A DNA stretch of 64,000 nucleotides, taken from the NCBI RefSeq assembly GCF_001668725.1, contig NZ_LZKL01000124.1, forward strand, positions 53,720 through 117,719, in the 5' to 3' direction. The translations under genes were made by a program, and so were the position numbers. The notes beneath the pieces were generated by a model, which did no database searches, was not told where the DNA came from, and saw nothing but the letters and a program-made list of their open reading frames with translations. Of the stretch, positions 55,505-63,874 are shown piece by piece (positions within the stretch are counted from its first letter, which is position 1; each line of letters begins with the position of its first letter). This DNA comes from Mycobacterium sp. E787. Its GTDB lineage: Bacteria; Actinomycetota; Actinomycetes; Mycobacteriales; Mycobacteriaceae.

Positions 55505-56077
55505 ATGCGAAAAGCCGCGCAGCGACACGCCGAGCCGGGCGTCCTCCAGCCGAGTGAAAGCACACCGGAACGACCGCAGTGGTGGTCGCGCCTGCTCGAC
55601 GGCCCCCATCAGTGGGGATCGTTCGATGCCACGGTTGGCAGATACGGCGTTCAGCGCGACCGATTGATCGTCTATCCGCCCGGAAGCACCACCGCCGATC
55701 GCCGGATGGCGCGGCTGTGGCGCGGGTGGCCGATAACGGGCGCGGCGCTCGGGCTGCTCGCGATGATGCTGCTGGGCGACGCCGCGGCCTCACCCGACAA
55801 AGTGCTCGCGATCTCCATCGCCGCCTACGTGGGTATCGGCGCGCTGCTGTTCCTGCGAGCCGGACCCATCCGCGTGCAGGTCAGGTCGATGTCGGTGATC
55901 GTTTTGCCCAACAGCGCCGACGTGCAAGCGCGACACAGCCACACCGAGTGCCAAGTTTTGGCCGACATGCTGATCCGGGCCGACCAGATGTTGGCGACCG
56001 GTGTGATCTCACCCGTCGAGCATGAGGCCGTCTGGTGGGAGGCTTACGACCGTCTCGAGGCCCTCAGGTATGTCTGA
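55505..56077 (+). CDS. Two-helix membrane protein, DUF6611-like
   Basis: 190 residues. Disordered N-terminus, then WWSRLLDGPHQWGSFDATV and YPPGSTTADRRMARLWRGWP, two adjacent membrane helices (about 75-112), and a C-terminal helical part with a conserved-looking HTECQVLADML and VEHEAVWWEAYDRLE. I recall this pattern from mycobacterial DUF6611 proteins; function unknown. Overlaps the next small gene by eight bases. The 205 bases between it and DUF2254 hold no other gene. Confidence 0.7.
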   Translation: MRKAAQRHAEPGVLQPSESTPERPQWWSRLLDGPHQWGSFDATVGRYGVQRDRLIVYPPGSTTADRRMARLWRGWPITGAALGLLAMMLLGDAAASPDKVLAISIAAYVGIGALLFLRAGPIRVQVRSMSVIVLPNSADVQARHSHTECQVLADMLIRADQMLATGVISPVEHEAVWWEAYDRLEALRYV

Positions 56078-56225
56078 CGTGGTGTCGCAGATTCCCGAGG
56101 CCGTTGCCGCGGCTTCGGTGTTGCTCACCGTCTACTACTTCGCTAGGCGCCAACACGGCCGATCCCCGTCCGGAGCCCGGCCCGCTCCGCGACCGCCGCA
56201 CCGCGCGAGGCCGAAACGACTGTAG
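56070..56225 (+). CDS. 51-residue small membrane or export-signal protein
   Basis: Starts ATG 56070 inside the end of the DUF6611-like gene. MSDVVSQIPEAVAAASVLLT VYYFARR gives one short hydrophobic segment, followed by an Arg/Pro-rich tail ending in ARPKRL. Overlap suggests coupling, but the low-complexity tail could be chance coding in GC-rich DNA. I do not recognise it. Confidence 0.45.
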   Translation: MSDVVSQIPEAVAAASVLLTVYYFARRQHGRSPSGARPAPRPPHRARPKRL

Positions 56226-56298
56226 GACAGCACAATCCACGTCGCCGCCGGCCGCGCCGGTGTCAAAGGCCGATACGGCAATGGCAAGATCATGCCGC

Positions 56299-57951
56299 TT
56301 ATCTCGGCAGTGCGTCTGCCGCGGGGCCGAGCGCCAGCGCGGGCAGATACTCCAGCCCGACGACGATCAACGTCGCACCGACGATGAGGAAAACGAACGT
56401 CGGACTATGCGTCCGGAGGGTTCCTGCGGTGATGACGCCGGCCCGCTGCGTCGCGAAGGTCCCGGCGAGCGCGAGCACGGCAATGATCGGCAGGAACCGT
56501 CCTACCACCATCGCGAGGGCAAGAGCGATGTTGTACCACGTGGTGTTGCCGGAAAATCCGGCGAAGGCGCTGCCATTGTTGGCCGCGGCACTCGTGAAGG
56601 CGTACAGCACCTCGGAAAGCCCGTGGGGACCAGTGTTGAGCGTTGAGGCGCGTTCACCGGGAAGTGCCATGGCCGCCGCTGTTCCAATGAGAACCGCCGC
56701 GGGGAGGGTCAACAGGTAGAGGCTGATGAGCTTCATGTGGCGGGCATGCAGCCGCTGTTTGAGGTATTCGGGTGTCCGTCCGATCATCAGGCCGCCGAGG
56801 AAGACCGCGAGCAGGGTCATCATCACCAGGCCGTAGAGTCCGCTGCCCGCACCGCCGGGTGCGACTTCGCCAAGCATCATGTTCAGCATCAGCATTGCTC
56901 CGCCGGCGCTCGCATAGCTGTCATACGAAGAGTTTGCAGCACCGTCGGCGCTTGCCGTCGCGGCCTGACCGAAGATGGCGCTACCGGGCACACCAAACCG
57001 GGTCTCGGTGCCTTCGGTCGCGGCACCGACGGCGTGGATCACGGTGCCGTTCGCCACGAACTCCGACGCGATGATCGCCGCGGTGCCGGCCACGAACAGG
57101 ATTGCGGCTGCGGCAAATAGCGCCCAACCCTGCTTCTTTTCGCCGACCATCACCCCGAACGTTCTGATGAACGCCACCGGAATCAGGAGCATCGCAACAA
57201 TCTCGACGATGTTGGTGAGCGGCGTTGGGTTCTCGAAGGGATGGGCGCTGTTCACGTTGAATGCGCCACCGCCGTCACCGGACATCAGCTTGATCGATTC
57301 CCACGTGGCTACGGGACCACCGAGAATAGTTTGACGTCCGCCCGCTACCGTCGTGATGTCTTGCGCCGCATGCACGTTGTTAACCACCCCAAGAGCGAGC
57401 AAGGTCAGCGTAACGACGACCGACAGCGGGATAAGGATGCGCACCACCGTTCGCACCAGGTCGACCCAGAAATTGCCGATAAGCTCGTCCCGGTACTGCG
57501 AGAGTCCGCGGATCAGTGCCACAGCGACACACATTCCGACCGCGCAGCTGGCGAATGCCTGAACGCCCAATCCGACCAGCAATCCGACGTGTCCGAGTGT
57601 GGTTTCGCCCGGGTAGTTCTGCCAACTGGTGTTGGTAACGAACGAGATTGAGGTGTTGAAAGCCAGCGCAGGCGTCATGCCCTTGTGCCCCCACGGCTCG
57701 GGCAGTCGCGTCTGCACCAGTAGGAGCCCGTACAGGAAGAGCACACTGACGGCGGAGAACGCCAGCACCGATGTGCCGTATTTCATCCACCGCTGCTGGT
57801 CTTCGGGTTGAGCCCCCATCAGGCGGTAGAAGACTTTCTCGACGCGCCAGTGTTGCGTATCGGAGTACATACGGGCCATGTAGTTGCCGAGAGGCACGTG
57901 GAGAGTGCCCACCAAGACCGCGACGGTGGCGATTTGAAGCCAGGCCGCCAT
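56299..57951 (-). CDS. Orphan second KdpA with altered pore loops
   Basis: 550 residues, full-length KdpA fold: TNTSWQNYPGE (107-116), AHPFENPT, AGSGLYGLV, RTPEYLK and NNGSAFAGFS. It has no kdpB, kdpC or kdpF with it. Two pore loops differ from the KdpA at 51921: TNGGG becomes GDGGG (Asp226) and TSTG becomes SADG (Asp336). Both put an acidic residue where the ion path should be. The ATG at 57951 lacks a binding site, while AAGGAGGA (57981-57988) precedes an in-frame ATC at 57975. It may be a channel, an alternative subunit, or a decaying copy. Confidence 0.87.
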   Translation of the reverse strand: MAAWLQIATVAVLVGTLHVPLGNYMARMYSDTQHWRVEKVFYRLMGAQPEDQQRWMKYGTSVLAFSAVSVLFLYGLLLVQTRLPEPWGHKGMTPALAFNTSISFVTNTSWQNYPGETTLGHVGLLVGLGVQAFASCAVGMCVAVALIRGLSQYRDELIGNFWVDLVRTVVRILIPLSVVVTLTLLALGVVNNVHAAQDITTVAGGRQTILGGPVATWESIKLMSGDGGGAFNVNSAHPFENPTPLTNIVEIVAMLLIPVAFIRTFGVMVGEKKQGWALFAAAAILFVAGTAAIIASEFVANGTVIHAVGAATEGTETRFGVPGSAIFGQAATASADGAANSSYDSYASAGGAMLMLNMMLGEVAPGGAGSGLYGLVMMTLLAVFLGGLMIGRTPEYLKQRLHARHMKLISLYLLTLPAAVLIGTAAAMALPGERASTLNTGPHGLSEVLYAFTSAAANNGSAFAGFSGNTTWYNIALALAMVVGRFLPIIAVLALAGTFATQRAGVITAGTLRTHSPTFVFLIVGATLIVVGLEYLPALALGPAADALPR

Positions 57952-58520
57952 TCCCCACTGAGATGAATTGCCGATGGGAGTCCTCCTTGATTCAGTCCCG
58001 GGCTGTCCGAGGACAAACTACGCGCATCTGAACGAAATAATTTCCGCGGTTACGCAATCCCTACGTTCTATCTGCCTGCATTGATGCAATTTTGATCGAC
58101 AGTCTCGGCGCCGTCTGCGCAACCGCCGCGCCACTTTCCGATGCCAAGTTCCTCGCGAGTCGTCACACCAAACGTTGGCCGGCCGCACATGCCGGCGTAA
58201 AAATACCATTAAGGAAAGTCCGTACCAGCTCAGGAAATCGTAAGTGGCATTGCCGACGCGGGTCACGTTCTGCTGCAATCCGTCTCATGATCCATACCGC
58301 CGTTGTTGCCCTCGCCGTGCCCTCGGCGCTCGAGCGATACGGTGTGGGCTGGGACGACGAGCCACCGTCGCCCGGGCGAATCATCATCTGAACCTGGCTC
58401 TTAACGCTCGAGGTTCAGGCCGTTCTCAATCGTTCCCATCTCTATTCATTTCGGCTGCGTTCGTTGTCGCGTGGTATCGCGCGACGTCTGCAGTCATACG
58501 TCTCGATCGCGAAAGTTGCC
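57952..58520. other. Intergenic region upstream of orphan kdpA and SDR
   Basis: About 570 bases. The strong AAGGAGGA site for the orphan KdpA is at 57981-57988, minus strand. The rest is lower in GC than the coding regions nearby. A 34-codon plus-strand frame (58287-58391, ending GWDDEPPSPGRIII) has GC-rich third positions but no binding site. No RNA element recognised. Confidence 0.5.
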
Positions 58521-59342
58521 ATGTCCGAACTTGTCTCCACCTCTCCCACCATTCTCGTCACCGGCGCTACCGATGGCATCGGTTATGCAACGGCCCGGCG
58601 GTTCGTCGATGAAGGAGCGACCGTATATCTGCACGCTCCCGACCAGGACAGCGGCGAGGAGGCGATGACCCGTCTGGTGAAGGACGGAGCGGAGCCGCTG
58701 CGCCTGAACCTCGTTGTGGCCGACTTCACCCGCCTGGATGAGGTCGCCGCCCTGGCCGACGCTCTCGCCGCCACCTTGCCGACGCTGGATGTCCTGGTCA
58801 ACAACGCCGCGGTCGCCGCCCCCGAGGGGCGGACGTACACGCGGGACGGGCACGAGTTGACGTTCCAGGTCAACTACCTCGCGCCCTACCTGCTCACCAC
58901 GAAACTGGTTCCGCGGCTTGCCAACGCCGGTGGACGAGTCGTCAACGTGTCCTCGCTCAGGCACACCGGGGGAAACATCAACTGGAAGGACCCGGCCGGC
59001 GACCAATACTGGCCGCTGGCGGCTTACGCCCAATCCAAGCTCGCCCTGACGATGTACACGAGGTCTCTGGCCGAGGCCGGCGGTGATTCGTTCGTCGCGC
59101 TCAGCGTTCATCCCGGCTTGTTCCAGACCCGGCTGCTGCGCATGTACGGCCGCGTCGGCCGGCCGGCCGAGGAGGCTGCACCGATCATGACCACGCTGGG
59201 GTCACGCACGTGTCCCGTGGTCGACGGTGGCTACTACGACGGCCTGAACCTCACGAAGGCCGCCGCGCTCGTGGAGAATCCGCGCGCTCGAAGCCGGCTG
59301 GAAAAACTAAGCGCCCACCTCGTCGCATCGGCGCTGAGCTGA
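58521..59342 (+). CDS. Short-chain dehydrogenase/reductase
   Basis: 273 residues. SDR cofactor motif TILVTGATDGIGYATARRF (about 10-28), VNNAAVAAPEG, active-site Ser in VVNVSSLRHTGG and YAQSKLALTMY. Same broad type as the SDR at 25897 but clearly distinct. ATG 58521; earlier in-frame codons do not fit the domain. Substrate unknown. The bL37-like gene starts 23 bases after it. Confidence 0.87.
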   Translation: MSELVSTSPTILVTGATDGIGYATARRFVDEGATVYLHAPDQDSGEEAMTRLVKDGAEPLRLNLVVADFTRLDEVAALADALAATLPTLDVLVNNAAVAAPEGRTYTRDGHELTFQVNYLAPYLLTTKLVPRLANAGGRVVNVSSLRHTGGNINWKDPAGDQYWPLAAYAQSKLALTMYTRSLAEAGGDSFVALSVHPGLFQTRLLRMYGRVGRPAEEAAPIMTTLGSRTCPVVDGGYYDGLNLTKAAALVENPRARSRLEKLSAHLVASALS

Positions 59343-59365
59343 CAAGAGAAAGTGACGCAAAAGCG

Positions 59366-59482
59366 ATGTCCAAACGAGCCGACAAGAAGCGCGCCCGTCG
59401 GAACAACAACGCTAACCACGGAAAGCGGCCCAACTCCGGAAAGCGTTTGCGCGCAACCAAGCTCGCGATAACCCGCCGCTGA
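59366..59482 (+). CDS. bL37-like small basic ribosomal protein
   Basis: 38 residues, 17 of them Arg or Lys: MSKRADKKRARRNNNANHGK then RPNSGKRLRATKLAITRR. The part up to RPNS resembles the actinobacterial 50S protein bL37, which is about 24 residues with an ANHGKRPN signature; here a basic tail of about 14 residues is added. Probably binds 23S rRNA. It lies after an SDR gene rather than in a ribosomal operon, so it may be a paralogue. Confidence 0.65.
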   Translation: MSKRADKKRARRNNNANHGKRPNSGKRLRATKLAITRR

Positions 59483-59493
59483 AGGCCTGGCGG

Positions 59494-61020
59494 CTACCCG
59501 GTATCCCTACTTGCGTCGGCACCCTCAATTAAGGGAAGCCGCACCCGGAAAACCGTTCGGCCATCGGCGGATTCGGCGCTCACCGACCCGTGATGGGCCT
59601 TGACGATCGAACTCACGATGGCCAAGCCCAGGCCGATCCCCGAGCCGTCGGACCTCGACGTGTCCGCGCGGGCGAACCGCTCGAACAACCGGGGCAGGAG
59701 GTCCGCGTCGATGCCGGGTCCGTCGTCGGCCACGGTGAGTTCCGCGTAGGGGGCTCCGGGGCCGCGGTGGCAGGTGATTCCGGTCGTCACCGTGACGCCC
59801 GGCGGCGTGTGCAGCCGGGCGTTGCTGAGCAGGTTGCTGATCAGTTGGTGTAGCCGGGCATGGTCGCCGCGGACCCACACCGGTTCGTCGGGCAGGTCCT
59901 TGACCCAATGGTGGGTCGGTGCCGCGACCGCGGCATCGTTCACGGCGGTGACGACGAGGTCGGCCAGGTCGACGTCCTGGGTCTGCAGGTCTTCGCCCTC
60001 GCCAAGGCGCGAGAGCAGCAGCAGCTCGTCGACGAGCACCGCCATGCGCCGCGCTTCCGATTCGATGCGCGCCAGCGCGTATTCGGTGGTCGGGGGCAGC
60101 GCCGAGCTGTCCTGGCGCGTCAATTCGGCGTATCCCTGGATCGCGGCCAGCGGAGTCCGCAATTCGTGGCTGGCGTCGGTGATGAATTGCCGCATCCGCA
60201 AATCGGACTCGGCGCGATGCGCCAGCGCGCTATCGACGTTGTCCAGCAACCGGTTCAGCGTGTGTCCGACGATCCCGACTTCGTTGTCGGGGTCGGTGTC
60301 TCCCGGTCGCACCCGGGCGCTGATTCGATGATCGCCGTCGGTCAACGGCATGGCGGCGACTTCGGCGGCGGTCGCGGCGAGCCGGCGCAGCGGGCGAAGC
60401 GTGTACCCGACCACCCAGACGGTCAGCCCGGCGGTAACCGCCAGGGCCGCCGCGACGAGCGCGGTGGTGGTGAGCTGCTTGCGCACGATGATCTGGTCGG
60501 CCCGGGCCAGCGATACCCCGACGACCAACAGGTCAGGCCCGTCGACGCGGCTGTCGACCCGATACGAACCGAGGCTGCCCAGCTTTTCGGTTCGTGGCGG
60601 CGCGTCGGGCCAGGACTGCGCTTCCAGGGCACGGACGACGTCGGGCGGCGCGGGCCGGGCCTCGGCTTCGGAAAAGACCGCCGAGCCGATCACCCTACCG
60701 TCGCGCAGCACGGCGATGAGGTTGCCCGGCGTCTGATCGGTGAACTCCAGCATGGCCTGCGCGATCGGCTGGGGGGCCCGTTGCGCCGAGGGCGGTTCGC
60801 GGTATCTGGTGTACGAATTACTCAGTGCGTCAAGAGATTGTGCGACGTCGGCGTCGCTCATCGCGGCGACGTAGCCGCGCAGGCTCAGCACCGAGACGAC
60901 CCCGACCGTCACCAGCACCACGCTGACGACGGCCAACACGCCCAGCAGCAACTGGCGGCGCAACGAGCGGGGAAGCCATCGCGGACGCTCCCTGGATGCC
61001 CCGTTCGGCTCGCGGGTCAT
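59494..61020 (-). CDS. trcS: Sensor histidine kinase TrcS
   Basis: 508 residues. Membrane helix 1 (about 26-48), an extracytoplasmic sensor (about 50-180), helix 2 (about 187-210), HAMP (about 210-265), then phospho-His in FITDASHELRTPLAAIQGY, ISNLLSNARLHTPP and GSGIGLGLAIVSSIV. Length and domains match TrcS (Rv1032c). Starts at ATG 61020, overlapping the trcR stop (ATGA). The ligand is unknown. Confidence 0.94.
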   Translation of the reverse strand: MTREPNGASRERPRWLPRSLRRQLLLGVLAVVSVVLVTVGVVSVLSLRGYVAAMSDADVAQSLDALSNSYTRYREPPSAQRAPQPIAQAMLEFTDQTPGNLIAVLRDGRVIGSAVFSEAEARPAPPDVVRALEAQSWPDAPPRTEKLGSLGSYRVDSRVDGPDLLVVGVSLARADQIIVRKQLTTTALVAAALAVTAGLTVWVVGYTLRPLRRLAATAAEVAAMPLTDGDHRISARVRPGDTDPDNEVGIVGHTLNRLLDNVDSALAHRAESDLRMRQFITDASHELRTPLAAIQGYAELTRQDSSALPPTTEYALARIESEARRMAVLVDELLLLSRLGEGEDLQTQDVDLADLVVTAVNDAAVAAPTHHWVKDLPDEPVWVRGDHARLHQLISNLLSNARLHTPPGVTVTTGITCHRGPGAPYAELTVADDGPGIDADLLPRLFERFARADTSRSDGSGIGLGLAIVSSIVKAHHGSVSAESADGRTVFRVRLPLIEGADASRDTG

Positions 61021-61790
61021 TCCGGCGGGCGCAGCATGTATCCCACACCGCGGACGGTGTGGATCATCGGCTCGCGGCCGGAGTCGATCTTCTTTCTCAG
61101 GTACGAGATGTAGAGGTCGACGATGCTGGTGCGGCCGGCGAAGTCGTAATTCCACACCCGGTCCAGGATTTCGGTGCGGCTCAGCGCGCGGCGCGGATTG
61201 CGCATGAGGAAGCGAAGCAGTTCGAACTCGGTCGACGACAGCGATATCGGCGTGCCGGCGCGGGTGACCTCGCGGCTGGCGGTGTCGACACGCAGGTCAC
61301 CGACTTTCAGTGATTCGGCCGCCGGCGGGGTCTGCTGGCTGGAGCGGCGCAACAAGCCGCGGAGCCGCGCGACGAGTTCCTCGAGGCTGAACGGCTTGGT
61401 CATGTAATCGTCGGCGCCCGCGGTGAGCCCGGTGACGCGGTCCATGACGGAGTCGCGCGCGGTGAGGAACAGCGTGGGGGTGTAGGCGTCGGATTCGCGG
61501 ATTCGCTGCAAGATGCGTAGCCCGTCCACGTCGGGAAGCATGATGTCGAGGACGAGCACGTCGGGGCTGACACTCTCGAACTTCGCGACGGCCTCGCGCC
61601 CGTTGTGGGCGATGTCGACGACCCAGCCCTCGTAGTGCAGCGCCATCTTCACCAGGTTGGTCAGCGCGGGCTCGTCGTCGACCAGCAAAACCCGGATGGG
61701 CGAGCCGTCGGCACGGTAGATGCGGGGCAGCTGCCCCAGAATGGCCTGGCGTGGCCGTTGGCTGCCTGCGTATCCCGACATCACGGTCAT
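61017..61790 (-). CDS. trcR: Response regulator TrcR
   Basis: 257 residues from ATG 61790, equal to M. tuberculosis TrcR; ATG 61814 would add eight. OmpR family: receiver with VLVLDIMLPDVDG and TKPFSLEELVARL, and winged helix with SSTEFELLRFLMRNPRRALS and GRTSIVDLYISYLRKKID. TrcR in M. tuberculosis regulates itself and binds AT-rich DNA; here AT-rich DNA and a long inverted repeat lie directly upstream. Operon with trcS. Confidence 0.95.
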   Translation of the reverse strand: MTVMSGYAGSQRPRQAILGQLPRIYRADGSPIRVLLVDDEPALTNLVKMALHYEGWVVDIAHNGREAVAKFESVSPDVLVLDIMLPDVDGLRILQRIRESDAYTPTLFLTARDSVMDRVTGLTAGADDYMTKPFSLEELVARLRGLLRRSSQQTPPAAESLKVGDLRVDTASREVTRAGTPISLSSTEFELLRFLMRNPRRALSRTEILDRVWNYDFAGRTSIVDLYISYLRKKIDSGREPMIHTVRGVGYMLRPPE

Positions 61791-61824
61791 GTTCGCCCAT
61801 TCTCCCAAGCGCATATGCGGTTGT

Positions 61825-61865
61825 CACGGAACTCATAGAGTTCTCAAATAAAACTCTGTTCCGTG
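61825..61865. promoter_or_regulatory. Long inverted repeat in the trcR upstream region
   Basis: CACGGAAC-TCAT-AGAGTT, a nine-base centre, then AACTCT-GTTCCGTG: 14 paired positions with a four-base bulge on one side. It starts 35 bases before the trcR ATG, in AT-rich surroundings. It could be the TrcR binding site or an RNA hairpin in the 5' leader. Confidence 0.6.
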
Positions 61866-62494
61866 GCTCACATCGCGGCGGGCTCAAATATGTGTTTTAT
61901 ATGTGTTGCATCAGTGAAGTTGAGACCGGTAGATTTTTCAAAAATACTGGTATGAATGGTCGTTGGTTTAAGGGAGCTGAGCCAATCCGAGGGGTAGTCC
62001 CCTAAATCACTTCCATACGAATGGATTTCATCGACAACACAACGCTGGAAACCAGCGGACGCCGTCGGAGCTCGACACGTACGCACGATGGCCGAGGACG
62101 ACGGTGTCCTCAATCACATTACCGCAAAGTTACGTGATGTTACGAATAGTGGTTGCACTACATGTTTTTCGCGGCACAAGATTTGAGCGGGCCATCGAGA
62201 ATGGCTCCGGCGGCTGTCGCTGAGCTCCGGCTCGTCGACCCGGCGCTCTCCGCAATTCCCGCCGCAGGCGTCGCCGTTACGACTCGTGCCCGAATGGCGG
62301 ACGCCGTCCGCCGTCGGCGGCGATGTCCGCGCGCCCCCCGATGCCCCCGGCCCGACGGATCGGCGCGACCGGTCTGGCGCCGCGCTGGTTCGCCGCGCTT
62401 CGCGGCCACAAACGCCGCTCCCGGGCATCGCGGCCCGGCATGCGACCCACGTGCAACCGGACCAGCAAACTCGAGCGAAGGATAGGAACGGGCG
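61866..62494. other. Long intergenic region before the PPE gene
   Basis: About 630 bases without a convincing gene. 61,866-62,170 is AT-rich by the standards of the window, and likely holds trcRS and PPE promoters. 62,170-62,480 is GC-rich again, but its frames are short and unlike known proteins. No PE gene is present, although PPE genes often follow one. Confidence 0.6.
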
Positions 62495-63808
62495 ATGGAC
62501 TTTGGCACACTGCCTCCGGAGATCAACTCCGGTCGGATGTATCTGGGGCCGGGGCCCGGGACTTTACTGACCGCGTCCGCGGGATGGGAATCGCTGGCCG
62601 CCGAGCTGACCGACGCCGCCGGCGGCTACCAGTCGGTGATCGCCAGCCTCAGCGACGAATCCTGGCTCGGGCCCACCTCGCTGTCGATGGCGGCCGCGGT
62701 GACGCCCTACGTCTCCTGGATGACGGCCACCGCCGCGCAATGCGAGCAGTCGGCTACCCAGGCCACGGCCGCGGCGGCGGCTTTCGAAACGGCGTATGCG
62801 ATGACGGTGCCGCCGCCGCTGATCGCGGCCAACCGCGCTCAGCTCATGGCCCTGATCGCGACCAACATCTTCGGGCAGAACACGCCGGCGATCATGGCCA
62901 CCGAGGCCGAGTACAGCGAGATGTGGGCGCAGGACGCCACCGCGATGTACAACTACGCAGCGAATTCCGCTGCGGCCTCGGCATTCTCGACATTCGCCCC
63001 ACCGCCGCAGACGACCAGTCCCGGCGGGCTCGGCAATCAGGCCGGCGCGGTCGCCCAGGCCGGCAGCAACGCACAGACGACGACGGCCCAGTTGATGTCC
63101 TCGGTGCCCCAAACGCTGCAGTCCCTGGCGACCCCCGGTACCGGGTTGTCGCCGGCGGCGGCGGGCACCGCGGCGTCGCTCGGATCCACGGCGGCGACCT
63201 CCCCGCTCAGCGCGCTGTCGAGTCTGACCGACGCGACGGGCAAGACCGCCGCCAAGAGCGCCAGCACCGGCGCGGGGGCGCTATCCGGATTGACCTCGAG
63301 CCTCACGAATCTGCTGAACGGCAATGCGGCGACCGTGGCGTTCGACGTCATCGGTGTGGGTTCCGACGTGTTCGGCCTAGGCGGCGACGGTGCCGGTCTG
63401 GGCTCCGACGGTGCCGGGCTGGGTTTCGACGGGTATGGCCTGAGCCTGGATTTCGCGGGCCTGGGTTCGCTCGAGGGATCCGACCCGGGAGCCCTTGGGG
63501 GCGTGGGAGGCCTTGGGCCCGTTGGTGGTCTGGGCGGCGGCGCCTCGGCGAGCGTGGGGCAAGCGGCCTCGCTCGGGACCCTGTCGGTGCCGCCGGCGTG
63601 GGCCGACACGGTTTCCGCGGTCACGCCGCTGCCGGCGCTCGACGCCAACGCCGCGCCCGGCGGCTGGGGCGCGGCGCCCGGATCGACACCCACCGCCGGC
63701 ATTTCCAAGCTGCCACTGGGCGGGATGGTCGGGCGCGAGTCCGACGGCGCGGTCCAGCGAATCGGGTTCCGCCCCTCGCTGATTCCGCGTTCACCGGTGG
63801 CCGGGTAG
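62495..63808 (+). CDS. PPE protein, PPE-SVP subfamily (PPE15-like)
   Basis: 437 residues. The PPE domain (1-180) begins MDFGTLPPEINSGRMYLGPG and contains the WxG turn in DESWLGPTSL and the QNTPAIMATEAEYSEMWAQD stretch. The middle (about 280-350) is Gly-rich with GLGSDGAGLGFDG repeats. The C-terminal SVP motif is GTLSVPPAWADTV, and the end IPRSPVAG resembles PPE15 (Rv1039c). Probably ESX-5 exported and surface or secreted. An AGGAAC-type site precedes the ATG. It converges with the esx gene; in M. tuberculosis the two face the same way. Confidence 0.9.
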   Translation: MDFGTLPPEINSGRMYLGPGPGTLLTASAGWESLAAELTDAAGGYQSVIASLSDESWLGPTSLSMAAAVTPYVSWMTATAAQCEQSATQATAAAAAFETAYAMTVPPPLIAANRAQLMALIATNIFGQNTPAIMATEAEYSEMWAQDATAMYNYAANSAAASAFSTFAPPPQTTSPGGLGNQAGAVAQAGSNAQTTTAQLMSSVPQTLQSLATPGTGLSPAAAGTAASLGSTAATSPLSALSSLTDATGKTAAKSASTGAGALSGLTSSLTNLLNGNAATVAFDVIGVGSDVFGLGGDGAGLGSDGAGLGFDGYGLSLDFAGLGSLEGSDPGALGGVGGLGPVGGLGGGASASVGQAASLGTLSVPPAWADTVSAVTPLPALDANAAPGGWGAAPGSTPTAGISKLPLGGMVGRESDGAVQRIGFRPSLIPRSPVAG

Positions 63809-63824
63809 GACGGGTGGACAAACG

Positions 63825-63858
63825 CCGGGGCCGCACACCCGTCGGTGTGCGGCCCCGG
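63825..63858. terminator. Perfect 15-bp terminator hairpin between PPE and esx
   Basis: CCGGGGCCGCACACC (63825-63839), loop CGTC, GGTGTGCGGCCCCGG (63844-63858), followed by TTT. Between convergent stops (63808 and 63875), so probably bidirectional. Confidence 0.8.
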
Positions 63859-63874
63859 TTTCGAGCGTGCGGTG

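Noticed and set aside
58287..58391. 34-codon plus-strand frame with GC-rich third positions
   Set aside because: No ribosome site or known family; not enough evidence for a gene.
61866..62494. PE gene upstream of the PPE gene
   Set aside because: No frame has a PE N-terminus; the frames present are short and unlike known proteins.
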